Positions 54,351-64,000 of a stretch of 64,000 nucleotides of DNA are shown piece by piece (positions within the stretch are counted from its first letter, which is position 1; every line of letters begins with the position of its first letter). The stretch is from the NCBI RefSeq assembly GCF_949628265.1, contig NC_088786.1:38895681-38959680 (forward strand), written 5' to 3'. Origin of the DNA: Cloeon dipterum (lineage: Eukaryota; Arthropoda; Insecta; Ephemeroptera; Baetidae). The notes beneath the pieces are model-generated. The model saw nothing but the letters and a program-made list of their open reading frames with translations, searched no databases and was not told the origin of the DNA. The translations under genes and the position numbers were made by a program.

Positions 54351-54785
54351 AATAAATTTAGCGAGTTCCTCCTTATCTCACTGTGGCCGCGGGAACGAGC
54401 AATTAGACAATTAGAGCCACGAGGTCAAAGGTCAAGCTCGTTTGGCACAGCTGATGGCGAGAGAGGAGATTTTTTGGCGCGTCACAAAAGATGGAATCGG
54501 CGCTTGCCGCGCACTCACTCGTTTTATCCCATCCGCCAGCTACGCCTTTTTGTGAAGAGAGAGAAGAGAAGAGAGCAGGCATATTTTTTGCATAGAGGTG
54601 CATGATTTATTCGCTCGACTGCAGGTGCCACCCTCGGAATTAACCCCCGCGCGCGCCGACAGATAGCACGTGGGCCTGGCAGCCGCCAAATCACGGCCGA
54701 ATCGCTTCGCCGCCGCTCGATATTTTACTACACACGAAGAATTTTGGAGCAGACAGAAAAAATAGAGGGATTTTTTTATTTAAAA
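54351..54785. other. Unique GC-rich island between opposed family F copies
   Basis: 54.37-54.74 kb contains AGAGAGAAGAGAAGAGAG near 54556 and CCCCGCGCGCGCCGAC near 54644. No exon. Confidence 0.35.
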
Positions 54786-55150
54786 AATTATATTACATGA
54801 AAATTTCTGACCAAAAATTCCAATTTTTTGAATTTTACCGGTTACGCCCCCTTTTTTAAGCAAAGGAAATTAATTGAGCTCTTCCGGGGTGGGTTAAATT
54901 ATGGAAATTTAATTTTGAGAAGATGAAAAATAGTTCTTTTGAGTCTTGAAAGTTATTTTTCATTTTTTAAAAAATTGCAGACTTTCGAAAGGGGTTTGTG
55001 TTTGGCCTGATTAAAATTCAGCAGTTTTAAGTAGCGTCAAAAACTGCCTAAATTCAGAAAGCTGATTAAATTTCCAGTGTTTTGCCTATTCAGTAAATTG
55101 TTCTCAAATTTACCATTTTCGCACAAAATTCATCTCAGAAAAATTATCTT
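54786..55150 (+). repeat. Family F repeat
   Basis: GGTTACGCCCCCTTTTTTAA through GAGTCTTGAAAGTTATTTTT, GACTTTCGAAAGGGGTTTGT and CCATTTTCGCACAAAATTC. Confidence 0.8.
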
Positions 55151-56400
55151 TATTCTGACTGCAGTTACAATTTTTCTAACTAAAAAAGTATTGCGTGATC
55201 GGAAAAACACGGCGCGCACTCTGCCTGATTAAAAATGCAACCAACCAATACGCATCTTCCTTCACGCACGGCGGCCTCTCTTTTAGGCAAATTAACTTGT
55301 TGTTGGTCGGGCGACGACGGCTGAGCGAACTCGTTCGCTCAAATATTTGTGGAAAATGACGGCTGGCTACTGCGGCTTCTTTTCGTCTGAATGCTCTGGC
55401 TGCTTCTTTTGTTGGTGCCAATTTGCGAGAGGAGAATGGCGAGCAGAGCAGATCGATTTTCGGCGGAGCCGCTTTTAATTAGCCGGGAGACGTGATACCT
55501 CGCCGATTATGCTCGGCAGATTGTAGCTTTCAAAGCCTTTTGTGTCTGCCAGAAAGGCGGTTTGTTTCGCTTTGAACGCCCGATCGCAGCCCAAAGATAA
55601 TAAACTGTTTGATGCGAATATTTAATATTTTTTTTGCTTCCTCTTCTTCTTCTTCGCTCTTGTTCATGCCTGCCTGCTTTAACGACCGGTAAAATGACTC
55701 TGGAGAATGCTGTTTGGGCGGCAAATTCTTTCTTTCTTTCTCTTTCTCTTTGTTGCCGCCGGGGCCTTTCTTTCTTTCTTTCTTTCATCCAGCCTTTTGA
55801 CTCAATTTCTCTCGAGCAAAGTGCTTTTCCGCCGATAATCAAGACGACATTTATTCCACAATGTTTTTGCTTCATGGCTTTTAGCTTTAATAGTAGTTGA
55901 AATTTTTAAAAGTTCTTGTCTTTGCCGCCAAATTGATCTAGGCGGCAGCTGTGGATTTTTTTAAAAGTGTCTACAGAGCTTTCAAAATGGCTTTTCCTGC
56001 TTGAAATTTTATTTAATCTCATTACATCAAGGAATAAAATTAAGGAGGATTCAAAATTTTGATTATTTTGCTTCTTCCTTGAGTAAAAAATGTAAAGAAA
56101 TCACCTCTGATTTACGAAAAAATATATTTAAACTATTGCTAAAATGGAAATAATATTAAAATTGTTGCAATAAATCCATCTACTAAAAATATGGTGCATT
56201 TTGAAGCGATTTCAGATGTTAATTATTCGGAAATTTAATTTATATAGTGTATTTTTTAAGATTCTAACAGGAAAATAAATAAAATAAGATATGGAATTTA
56301 GAAAAATCAATTTTTTAAAATTAATTTTCATGTGGATCGGCCCTGGGTGATGGTTGAAAATTATTTGGATGGTTGGATGCAATAAAAAATTTGTTCTGCA
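55151..56400. other. Unique island then AT-rich stretch, no gene
   Basis: 55.18-55.9 kb is GC-richer and unique, with CTTCCTCTTCTTCTTCTTCG near 55638 and TTTCTTTCTTTCTTTCTTTC near 55768. 55.9-56.4 kb is AT-rich. No convincing coding exon on either strand. Confidence 0.35.
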
Positions 56401-56815
56401 ATTGACCAGTTGCACAAACCCTGCTTAGTTATTGAAGCCGCCAACAGATGGCGCAACCACAGACTTTCTTAAAAATTTTGTTTTAAAAGCGGTTTTAAGG
56501 CATTTCCGCTGTGATTTCAGACTCAATCTAGCTATTTTGCTTTTTTTAAATTAATTTGCTATTTTTTGACGTGCTGGAAACCAAAATCGGTTCAGCCATT
56601 CGCCGTAGAAACGTTGGAAAAGATTTTTTTATTTCAAAAACTAGTTTTTCACGATTCTACGGCGATTGGCTGAACCGATTTTGGTTTTCAGCACGTCAAA
56701 AAATAGCAAATTAATTGAAGAATGCACAGTAGCTAGATTGAGTCTGAAATCGCAGCGGAAGTAAATTAAAATCGAAAGTCTACGGTGGCGCCATCTGTTG
56801 GCAGCTTCGAACACA
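56401..56815. mobile_element. Family C palindromic MITE, copy C6 (right tip missing)
   Basis: Opens TTGACCAGTTGCACAAACCC. Left arm GCGCAACCACAGAC type, right arm GTCTACGGTGGCGCC type. The right end stops at CTTCGAACAC and joins the family E tail TTTTGGCTTCAGCTGAATCC. Confidence 0.9.
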
Positions 56816-57477
56816 CATTTTGGCTTCAGCTGAATCCTAAGGGATCAGTTCGTGCATTGGCAACGAGAATTTAATTAATTAACTTAAAAATAACAGTTTT
56901 TTATATTTAATTTATTTATTTATTAAAGAAACCTGCCATAGGCTTGAAATTAATTTTTAAGGACTTAACAAAAGGTTCCTTTCCTTTTCTAGTGAGTAAA
57001 TTAACCAAACGCAATCAGTTCTCTGCGTCTAAAACCAAAACAAATCTTTGCACCCAAGTCCATCAATTTCAGGTAAAAGAGCGCGGCAGCGGCGGCGGCG
57101 GCTTTCCTGTATTTTTTTCCTCTCTGTGCAATGTTTTATTCTGCCTCTCTCGGAGTGTTCGTGTTCGGTTGGTTTGTTTTACACGGGTGCAGCGCAGCGT
57201 CTGACAATTCCTGCGAGATTTAGGCCGAGTGAGAGCGGCATCCATACATCGTCGGCTTCGATTCCGCCGCCGCCTGGAGACTTTTGATTTCGGGCCTAAA
57301 GAGCACCGGATTTGCATCGCGGCTCGACGTTTATCGCCGCCAGAAAAAAACAGATGTGAACTGGCAGTTTTGCGACGCGCAAAAACAAAAAAAAAAATCA
57401 GAAGCCAGAAGGAAAAAGGTTTGTTTAAAAATTAAAGGGGTTTTTCCAGAAAATTCGCCTGAAAATTAATTTAAATT
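56816..57477. other. Family E tail, AT stretch and a unique GC-rich island
   Basis: 56.82-56.88 kb is the E-tail. 57.07-57.41 kb is GC-rich (GCGGCAGCGGCGGCGGCGGC near 57083). TTTCAGGTAAAAGAG near 57067 contains adjacent acceptor-like and donor-like signals, but no coding exon is supported. Confidence 0.35.
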
Positions 57478-57905
57478 CACCAGTTGCATAAACCCTAAGT
57501 GTTCGAAGCCGGCAACAGATGGCGCCATCGTAGACTTTCGATTTTAAGGCACTTCCGCTGCGATTTCACACTCAATCTAGCTACTCTGCATTCTTCAATT
57601 AATTTGCTATTTTTTGACGTGCTGAAAACCAAAATCGGTTCAGCCAATCGCCGTAGAATCGTGAAAAACTATTTTTTGAAATAAAAAAATCTTTTCCAAC
57701 GTTTCTACGGCGAATGGCTGAACCGATTTTGGTTTTCAGCACGTCAAAAATTAGCAAATTAATTAAAAAAAGCCAAAGAGCTAGTTTGAGTCTGAAATCG
57801 CAGCGGAAATGCCTTAAAATCACTTAAAACAAAATTTTTAAGAAAGTCTGTGGTTGCGCCATCTGTTGGCGGCTTCAATAACTAAGGGTTTATGCAACTG
57901 GTCAA
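57478..57905. mobile_element. Family C palindromic MITE, copy C7
   Basis: Opens CACCAGTTGCATAAACCC and closes GGGTTTATGCAACTGGTCAA. Left arm GGCGCCATCGTAG type, right arm CTGTGGTTGCGCC type. Family E-like ACTGTCTCCTTATATGAATT follows at 57.93 kb. Confidence 0.9.
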
Positions 57906-58635
57906 TTAAAAACAGTTTAAATAATTGATACTGTCTCCTTATATGAATTCTGATTTAATTTCCCAAGAAAGACTTTTAAAATTGTAAATTATCCCTCTAT
58001 CGATCGAAATTAACCATTTTCAGCCTGTAAAACATTGTCCGCGCCGTGCATTTCACTAAAAAACACGTTTTCCGTAGGAACAAATGTTTACTCGCAATCT
58101 GGAGCAGCAGGTATACCTGGCCGGTGCGGTGTGTTGAGGTTAATATTTCACGTGGCGGCTTGGCTTAAGCGCTGCAGTCAACAAACAGCTCTGCCGAGTA
58201 TTATTTGCTTAATAAGCCCTCTCTGGTCTCTCTCTCTGGCTCTGAGAGCTGCTAATGAAGCAATCATCGCGCTCAACTTTCTATTACACACGCGTGCCAT
58301 GCTATGCCGTGCACTGCTTGCATTCCGTCGCGTCTAATGGAGCGGCAACGGAGCCACTTTTGCCGCACTACGCCGCTCATTTCGCAGCCCGCAGAATTGG
58401 AGCGTTAAAATTAATAATGCAAAATGCACAAGTGACACACGCCTGCAGATGCATTGCCGCAATCTAACTTTTCTGCTGCCGCGAGAGATGGATAATTGCC
58501 GTTTTTAATTTATTATTTAGATAAACAAGTGGCGAAATTGACCAGCTAGCAAAACCGACCTGAGGAAGGTCGCTGACAGGCAATGGTGAAAAATCGTAAG
58601 CAAAAATATGTTCAAAATTGCTTAAAAAAGCATTA
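57906..58635. other. Family E fragment and unique island, no gene
   Basis: 58.03-58.5 kb is GC-richer unique sequence. The plus frame 58035-58337 lacks any recognisable domain or splice context. Confidence 0.35.
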
Positions 58636-59765
58636 AAAACCAGCCTGGGAGCGGATTTCAGGTCGGAGTACCCTGAAAAAGGTCGTTTGAGAACTGGAGG
58701 TCACAGCCCTGACCAAGACCTGTCTAATGAGGGGTCGTGGTTAATGATCGGATGAACGGCTGAATTTTAAGAAAAATTAAAACCATTTTCGCTCGAGTCA
58801 CGAAGCCGAAACAATTCGGAAAAAAATTAATTTTAATTTTTCTATGGGAGAAAAAAGTCTGAAAATTGGTTTCCAAGCCGGCGGTAGTTTTTTACATGCG
58901 ATGGAGTCGGTGAAACTCTTTTAATTTCCTCCGTTTGGAAAAAAATGGCGAATTATGATTCCACATACAGAGAAAGTCTAAAAATAATGAATTTTAAACT
59001 TCAAATTCTATCTCCTCCTAGGATTTTGATCGGATCGGCTTTTATTTGGTCTTAAAATAATCCCAGACAAATTTAGCGTCGACTAAAAGGTCATTATTTT
59101 CGAATTTATGCCCTGGATTGGAGATATGGGCAGCAGAATTTGGAAGGTGACGAAAAAATGGAAAATTCTGTAAAAAATCAACGGTTTGATCAAAGTTGAT
59201 GAAAAATTCACAAAATGTTCTTTATTTGATGCCTAGCTGAGATAACCAAGCGGGATATCCAGGAAAAATCCGTTTCATGGAAAAATAATTTTTAAAAAAA
59301 TTTTACTTTATCATAAAAGCCGAAAAAATGGCTAAAATTCGAAAAATGGTCTGATTTTAAAAGAGTTACAGGTTACGATATCTTTATAAGTAATTTTAAT
59401 TAATTTTTTTGTCAATAAAAATACAATATTTTAGATAAAGGTATGAAAATTAGTAAAAAAACGGCAAATTTTCATTTTTGCGAGTTCATATACGGGAAAT
59501 AAAATTCAAAATCTCACCTTCTCAGGGTCAGAATTTAAAATCAAGGCTTTGTCTCATCAAGCCCGATCGAATGACACCTAATTTGAGGTCATTGGTCAAG
59601 GCAATTTTATGTAAATTAAAAAAAATCCAAATTGAAACTCATAAAACACGAAAATTTCGACTTTTTAAAATATTATCAACGCCAAATCCTTTTGCTTATA
59701 ATTATTTTAATTGCCAGAACTGCATACCAAACGACTCTGAAGGATAGAAACTATCCCAAATAAAT
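58636..59765 (-). mobile_element. Family J-like element, copy J4 (inverted, diverged)
   Basis: GGAGTACCCTGAAAAAGGTC, AAAACCATTTTCGCTCGAGT and TTAATTTTTCTATGGGAG near 58.67-58.85 kb correspond to inverted family J. GATCGGATCGGCTTTTATTT near 59.03 kb and GATGCCTAGCTGAGATAACC near 59.23 kb also match its order. Clearly more diverged than the other three copies. Confidence 0.55.
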
Positions 59766-60415
59766 TTAGAAAAATTTAAATTGTAAGCCGCTGATTTTTC
59801 CTCAAATTTACCGTAAAAAAGCAGAAGCAGAGAGGTGCTCATAAGCGGCATTAGGTCTGAATTTTTCAGAGGGTGCAGCGTGGCGGCCCTTGAAAGATTA
59901 GAGCGGGCAAATTGTGGGGAATCGCTTGCTCAGCAGCTCAGCTCCTCCTGTTTCAGCGCCGGCCGAAAAAGGCAATTGGGCCAGCACCGCCGTAAAACTG
60001 CACCGTCAAGTTTATTTTGCTTGTTAGAAAGCCCCGCGGGCCGCCGGTGCGAGAATCTGGGTCAACGTATCCCGCAATCATATTGTTTATCAACAATGCA
60101 GACAAGGCCGGCATTGTTGCAGCCGCCGCACGCACGCACATGGCCCCCCCGGCGGCGCAAAACCAAAATAAACGACCGTGAAAAGCGGCGGCTATTTTCG
60201 ACTGGAGAGCAGCAAAAGCAAATCGATACCGAATGCAAATAACTCACGCGCCGCCCGATGAAAAGCCGGTCCGAATCTCTGTAATTACTCCCGATGGACG
60301 CTGAAAAGCCTAAAAAGCCTGAATAGCCGGCCAACGGACGTGTTTGGCGCGTCCGAAGGGGCGTGTAGTTTGATTATTTGTTGTTTTTAGAGCAGCCGCA
60401 AACATGGCTGGTGCC
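59766..60415. other. Unique GC-rich island, no gene
   Basis: 59.83-60.36 kb is GC-rich with GCAGCCGCCGCACGCACGCA near 60118. The overlapping frames on both strands are compositional. Confidence 0.35.
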
Positions 60416-61180
60416 GCGGGAAATTTAAATTAGATTTGGGAATTTTCCACCGATATGGCGGGAAATTTGAATGTTTTTGTTGTTATTTATTTATACAAAC
60501 AGCTGATTACGCTGTTAATTGGCGAATCAACCGTTAGATGGCACATGTAATGTAATAAAATACGCGGGAATGAAATTATTAGGTCGGCACGCCCCTTTTC
60601 TGACGCCTCCGATTGGCCGCTGGACTGTCTCCTGATTGGCCTCCATTATTTCAACGCCATTTTGACTTCTGACCGGCGGGAAACCAACACAGATCGCAAT
60701 CCGGACACCCGATGGGAATTTCGACTGCGCAGTAGATTTTAATTTGGTTCACGCATGCGCAGTGATAAGTTTCGGCCTCCCTGTGATATGGAGAAGCGAT
60801 TTGAACATACTGCGCATGCTTCAGATGCGCACAAGTTTACTGCGCAGCTTCGAAATAAGCGTATATTGAATCAACGAATTTAAGCGCCTTCAAGCCTCCA
60901 TTATTTCGACGCCATATTGACTTCTCACCGGCGGGAAACCAACACAATCGCAACCCAGCCCCCCGGTGAGTATTAATGCTGCGCACAAGGTTATAATTTG
61001 GTTCACGCATGCGCAGTAGTGAGTTTCAGTTACTCTGTGAGATGGATAAGCGATTTAAACATACTGCGCATGCTTCAGATGCGCACAAGTTTACAGCGCA
61101 GCTTCGAAATAAGAGTATATTTAATCAACTAATTTAAGCGCCTTCAAAGTCTCCATTATTTCGACGCCATATTGATCATA
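60416..61180 (-). mobile_element. Family B element, copy B7 (inverted, two head modules)
   Basis: CAACCGTTAGATGGCACATG near 60529, AGGTCGGCACGCCCCTTTTC, then two rounds of CACGCATGCGCAGT ... ACTGCGCATGCTTCAGATGC (near 60750/60810 and 61006/61062), ending CGACGCCATATTGA. Confidence 0.85.
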
Positions 61181-61744
61181 TCAAAATCGATTTCTGCTCA
61201 AAACAATAAAAAAAGAAATCACTGACTCATTAGTGCGTGCAGATTGGCGCTGAATAATCGAACAGGAAGTTGGCGGCGGTGGCGGAGGCGGTAGCGAGAT
61301 CATCAGCACGCTCTCTTCTCTCTCTTGCTCTCTCTGTCTTGGCTCGATAAAAGAAAACGCGCGGTTCTTCGGAAGTGCACGATAAATCATGCGGCGGCGG
61401 CGACGGCGCGCGTCGAGTGATAGCTTAATGCCGGGATTAGTCTCATTGTTGGTCGGCGCCAATCACAGCTCTTTGTTTATCCCCTGTTGGCCCTCGTCAC
61501 AGCCGCCTTGACCCACCCTTTCCGGATGCAACCGGCCGGACACGACACGCCTGCCGCTTGCATATGCTCGAAAATGTGGTTCTCGTCTCGGCACTCTCGG
61601 CGGCTCGACGCTGCCTGCGCGTGGCAGATTAGTTTGAGCCGCCCGAATCGCACATAAAGCGCTGAGATTTAAAAGTTTTGAACGAATTTATCACGCCGGC
61701 GGAATGCTAAAGAGCTGAATTATCTCCCTGGAAGAGATTTTATG
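61181..61744. other. Unique GC-rich island, no gene
   Basis: GGCGGCGGTGGCGGAGGCGG near 61272, CTCTCTTCTCTCTCTTGCTC near 61311 and GCGGCGGCGGCGACGGCGCG near 61391. No splice-supported frame. Confidence 0.35.
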
Positions 61745-62310
61745 ATGGGTGCCACAATTAGCCCCCCTTGAGTGACTGGAAGTCTCGATTTCTCCAGAAT
61801 ACTTTTGGCTGGACGGATTTTGGATTTTCGCACGTCAAATGAAAGGTTTTTTCAAGAAGAATGTAGATGAGCAGGATTTGAAAATAGGCTGAACGCTATC
61901 GGATGCCATTTTGGATTTTCGTGCGCAGAAAAGAGAAAAGAGTTTTAATAATTGTATTTATTTAAGCCTATGATTCATTTCAGCCTGGTGTTGATTTTTC
62001 CTTTAACCTGGCAGTTTAAATTGGCGCTGTGATCGCAACTCCAGTAGTTCAAGGGGGGCCAAGTGTGTTGTTCTTTATTTAAAGGTAGAAATACGTCATT
62101 TGAATGATATTTTTTAGTTGTAATTGCTTCCTGGTATAAATAGCTGAATTATTCCTTCAGATTATGAACCTCCAGATCATTGAGGGGGGCCAAGAGTGGG
62201 ATTTTAAGTATTTTCCGTCTGTAAACCACGCAAAATGCTCTTAAATGTTGTTCCTGGAGGCGCTACTGTCACAACTCCACGAGATAGAGGGGGCCAAGTG
62301 TGTGTTTATA
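61745..62310. repeat. Family I: GGGGGGCCAAG-type units
   Basis: TCAAGGGGGGCCAAGTGTGT near 62049, TTGAGGGGGGCCAAGAGTGG near 62179, ATAGAGGGGGCCAAGTGTGT near 62284, and an inverse-type TTAGCCCCCCTTGAGTGAC near 61757. Each is preceded by CAGTAG/CAGATCAT/CACGAG-type sequence. Spacing about 105-130 bp for the last three. Confidence 0.6.
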
Positions 62311-63364
62311 ACTTTTTAACCGTCTTAATAAAGAAGCACATTAAAGAAGTGCAATTTTACTATCGAGAAATAAGTAGTGTGCTGCCGGCGGCAAATAGCA
62401 GCGCATTAAAACTCATTCGCGAGGGCGATAAATCTGCAGGGAGGCGGCGGTGGCGGCGGCGGCTACACAAATACACGCGCATAAGCACATTTTTTCCATT
62501 TTTGCGCCAGGGGGCTGAAGGAAAAAATTGTGTGGTGGGCTGGCTGTCCGGAACGAGCGACCCACTTCTGGCAGGCGTCGCTCGCCTTTTTTCTTGGGTG
62601 GCATCAGCGGCAGCCGCCAATTGGTGCCTCTTTTGTTTTCTGGTCCATTATTGTGCGCGCGGCGAATGATAAATGGAACGTGTGTGACGAGGACAAAAAG
62701 CGAACGAGCCGAGAAGAAGAAAAAAGAAAGGAAAGGAAGGGTTTGTGCGTGGCAGTAAAAGTGTGTGTAGCACACCTTATCGAGCGGTTAATTTATCTTG
62801 TCATCGGGCGTGTGATAAGACTGCCGCTTGCTGTTTTATAATAATCATCATCCCTCTCTCCGGCGACTGCTCTCTCGCTCTGAAAGCGGTGGGTAATAAT
62901 AATAAGCAGGCAGGCAGAGCGCGGCGGCAAGGGATGGGGCTTGGTAACAGCTAGGCAGCGCTCGCTCGGCTTCGGCTTGCTTGGCGCACTGCAGTACTCA
63001 AGGCGTCACATCCACACTCGCAGCACAGCACACACACACACACACTCGCCCCCCGCGCCCACACAGAGCCAGCCCGGCTCAAATATTTATACGGAGAAAA
63101 CCGCACTCGCTCTCTCTCTCTCTCTCTCGCCTGACCGAGAGAGAGAGAAGAGCGAGAGAAATTGGACGATACAATGGGTCCGAATAATATCCGGCCACGG
63201 CCAGATTTACATCTTGCCCCTCTTTTATTTCCAATTCAATTTTCTCTCGCGCCTCCCGCTGCCTCTGATTATTGGAAAGATGCAATTTTCCTGAATCACA
63301 ACAACGGTCATCGAACCAGGAAAAAACGAGATGAAAAATTCTCAAATTAAGCTCTGAGGATTGA
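62311..63364. other. Unique GC-rich island with CT/GA tracts, no gene
   Basis: GGCGGCGGTGGCGGCGGCGG near 62443, CACACACACACACACACTCG near 63030, and CTCTCTCTCTCTCTCTCTCT near 63110 opposed by GAGAGAGAGAG near 63136, giving a local hairpin. Long frames on both strands are compositional. Confidence 0.35.
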
Positions 63365-64000
63365 AATGGCGGGATATTTAAATTAGATTTGGGAATTTTC
63401 GGGAATTTTCCACCGGGGGATGGCTTTAGGCAACTTCTGGTAGAGTACGGCGGGAAATTTGAATATTTTTTGTTGTTATTTCAATTTATTTATAACTGAT
63501 TTGCCCGGTAATTCGTGAATCGACCGTTAGATGGCACATCAGGCTGAAGGAAATGTAACAAAATACGCTGGAATGAAATTATTAGGTCGGCACGCCCCTT
63601 TTTCGACGCTTATGATTGTCCGCTGGACTGTCTCCTGATTGGCAACCATTATTTCGGCGCCATCTTGACTTTTGACCGGCGGGAACCAACACATATCGCA
63701 ACCCAGCCCCCCGGTGGGAATTACGACCACGCAAAAGGTTTTAAATTGCTTCTCGCATGCGCAGTAATGAGTTTCAGCTTCCTTGTGAGATGAAGAAACG
63801 ATCTGATCACACTGCGCATGCTTAGGATGCGCACAGGTTTACTGCGCAGCTTCAAAACGGGCGTATATTCGACGCCATATTGACTTCTGACCGGCGGGAA
63901 CCAACGCAGATCGGAACTTGGCTCCCCGTGGTAATATTTCCCTTAAAAATTAAGATTTAGGCAACGCGCCTGTCCGAAATGCCCGGCGGAAAGCCTAACT
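63365..64000 (-). mobile_element. Family B element, copy B8 (inverted, runs to window end)
   Basis: CGACCGTTAGATGGCACATC near 63520, AGGTCGGCACGCCCCTTTTT, CGCATGCGCAGTAATGAG, ACTGCGCATGCTTAGGATGC, then the tip that mirrors 53026-53100. The outer end lies at or beyond the window edge. Confidence 0.85.

Noticed and set aside
62235..62669. 144-residue plus-strand frame near the window end
   Set aside because: Overlaps three other frames on both strands in GC-rich repeat-flanked sequence; no recognisable protein feature.

Overview
This is eukaryotic, most likely arthropod (probably insect) DNA: AT-rich, with short coding exons split by GT-AG introns, AATAAA poly(A) signals, a C-type-lectin gene pair whose domain carries the FWTS-type motif common in arthropod lectins, and a candidate RFamide neuropeptide precursor. 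The species cannot be named from the sequence. Gene density is low and most of the window is non-autonomous repeats. I found no open reading frame resembling a transposase or reverse transcriptase.

Layout. 1-6.9 kb: two tandem plus-strand genes for secreted, threonine-stalked C-type lectin-like proteins with matching exon structure; the first is cut by the window edge. 8.6-12.8 kb: a plus-strand gene whose three coding exons join in phase 0 into a 159-residue secreted precursor containing an amidation-type PLRFG-RRKR site. 13-33 kb: no coding gene recognised; repeats alternate with GC-richer unique islands that look like regulatory or untranslated sequence. 33.7-35.3 kb: an intact three-exon plus-strand gene for a 259-residue charged, probably coiled-coil protein; both of its introns are mostly foldback elements. 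36.4-38.6 kb: a 2.2-kb unit with terminal inverted repeats inserted in another repeat. 42.1-46.3 kb: a probable last coding exon on the minus strand followed by what looks like a 4-kb 3' untranslated region with TG runs on one strand only. 46.3-64 kb: more repeats and GC-rich islands, possibly introns of that minus-strand gene.

Repeat families (my letters): A, ~366-bp dyad units flanked by GGGTAGGCACCCC-type motifs; B, a ~0.5-0.8-kb element with repeated GCGCATGCG modules; C, a ~410-bp near-perfect palindrome (seven copies); D, foldback elements ending CCTGAGGGTCGAA; E and F, dispersed 0.2-0.4-kb repeats; G, a GGGGCGTGGC minisatellite with alternating 113/144-bp spacing; H, a ~300-bp tandem array; I, GGGGGGCCAAG units; J, a ~1.1-kb element, one copy with a 19-bp target duplication; K, a small foldback element with an RFX X-box; L, the 2.2-kb TIR unit.

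The most notable theme is regulatory: several repeat families carry strong transcription-factor-like motifs, including CTCF-like cores in convergent pairs (family C and a compact site at 45.3 kb), NRF1-like sites (B, D), E-box palindromes (a D relative) and an X-box (K). All motif calls are by eye against remembered consensuses and have not been scored.
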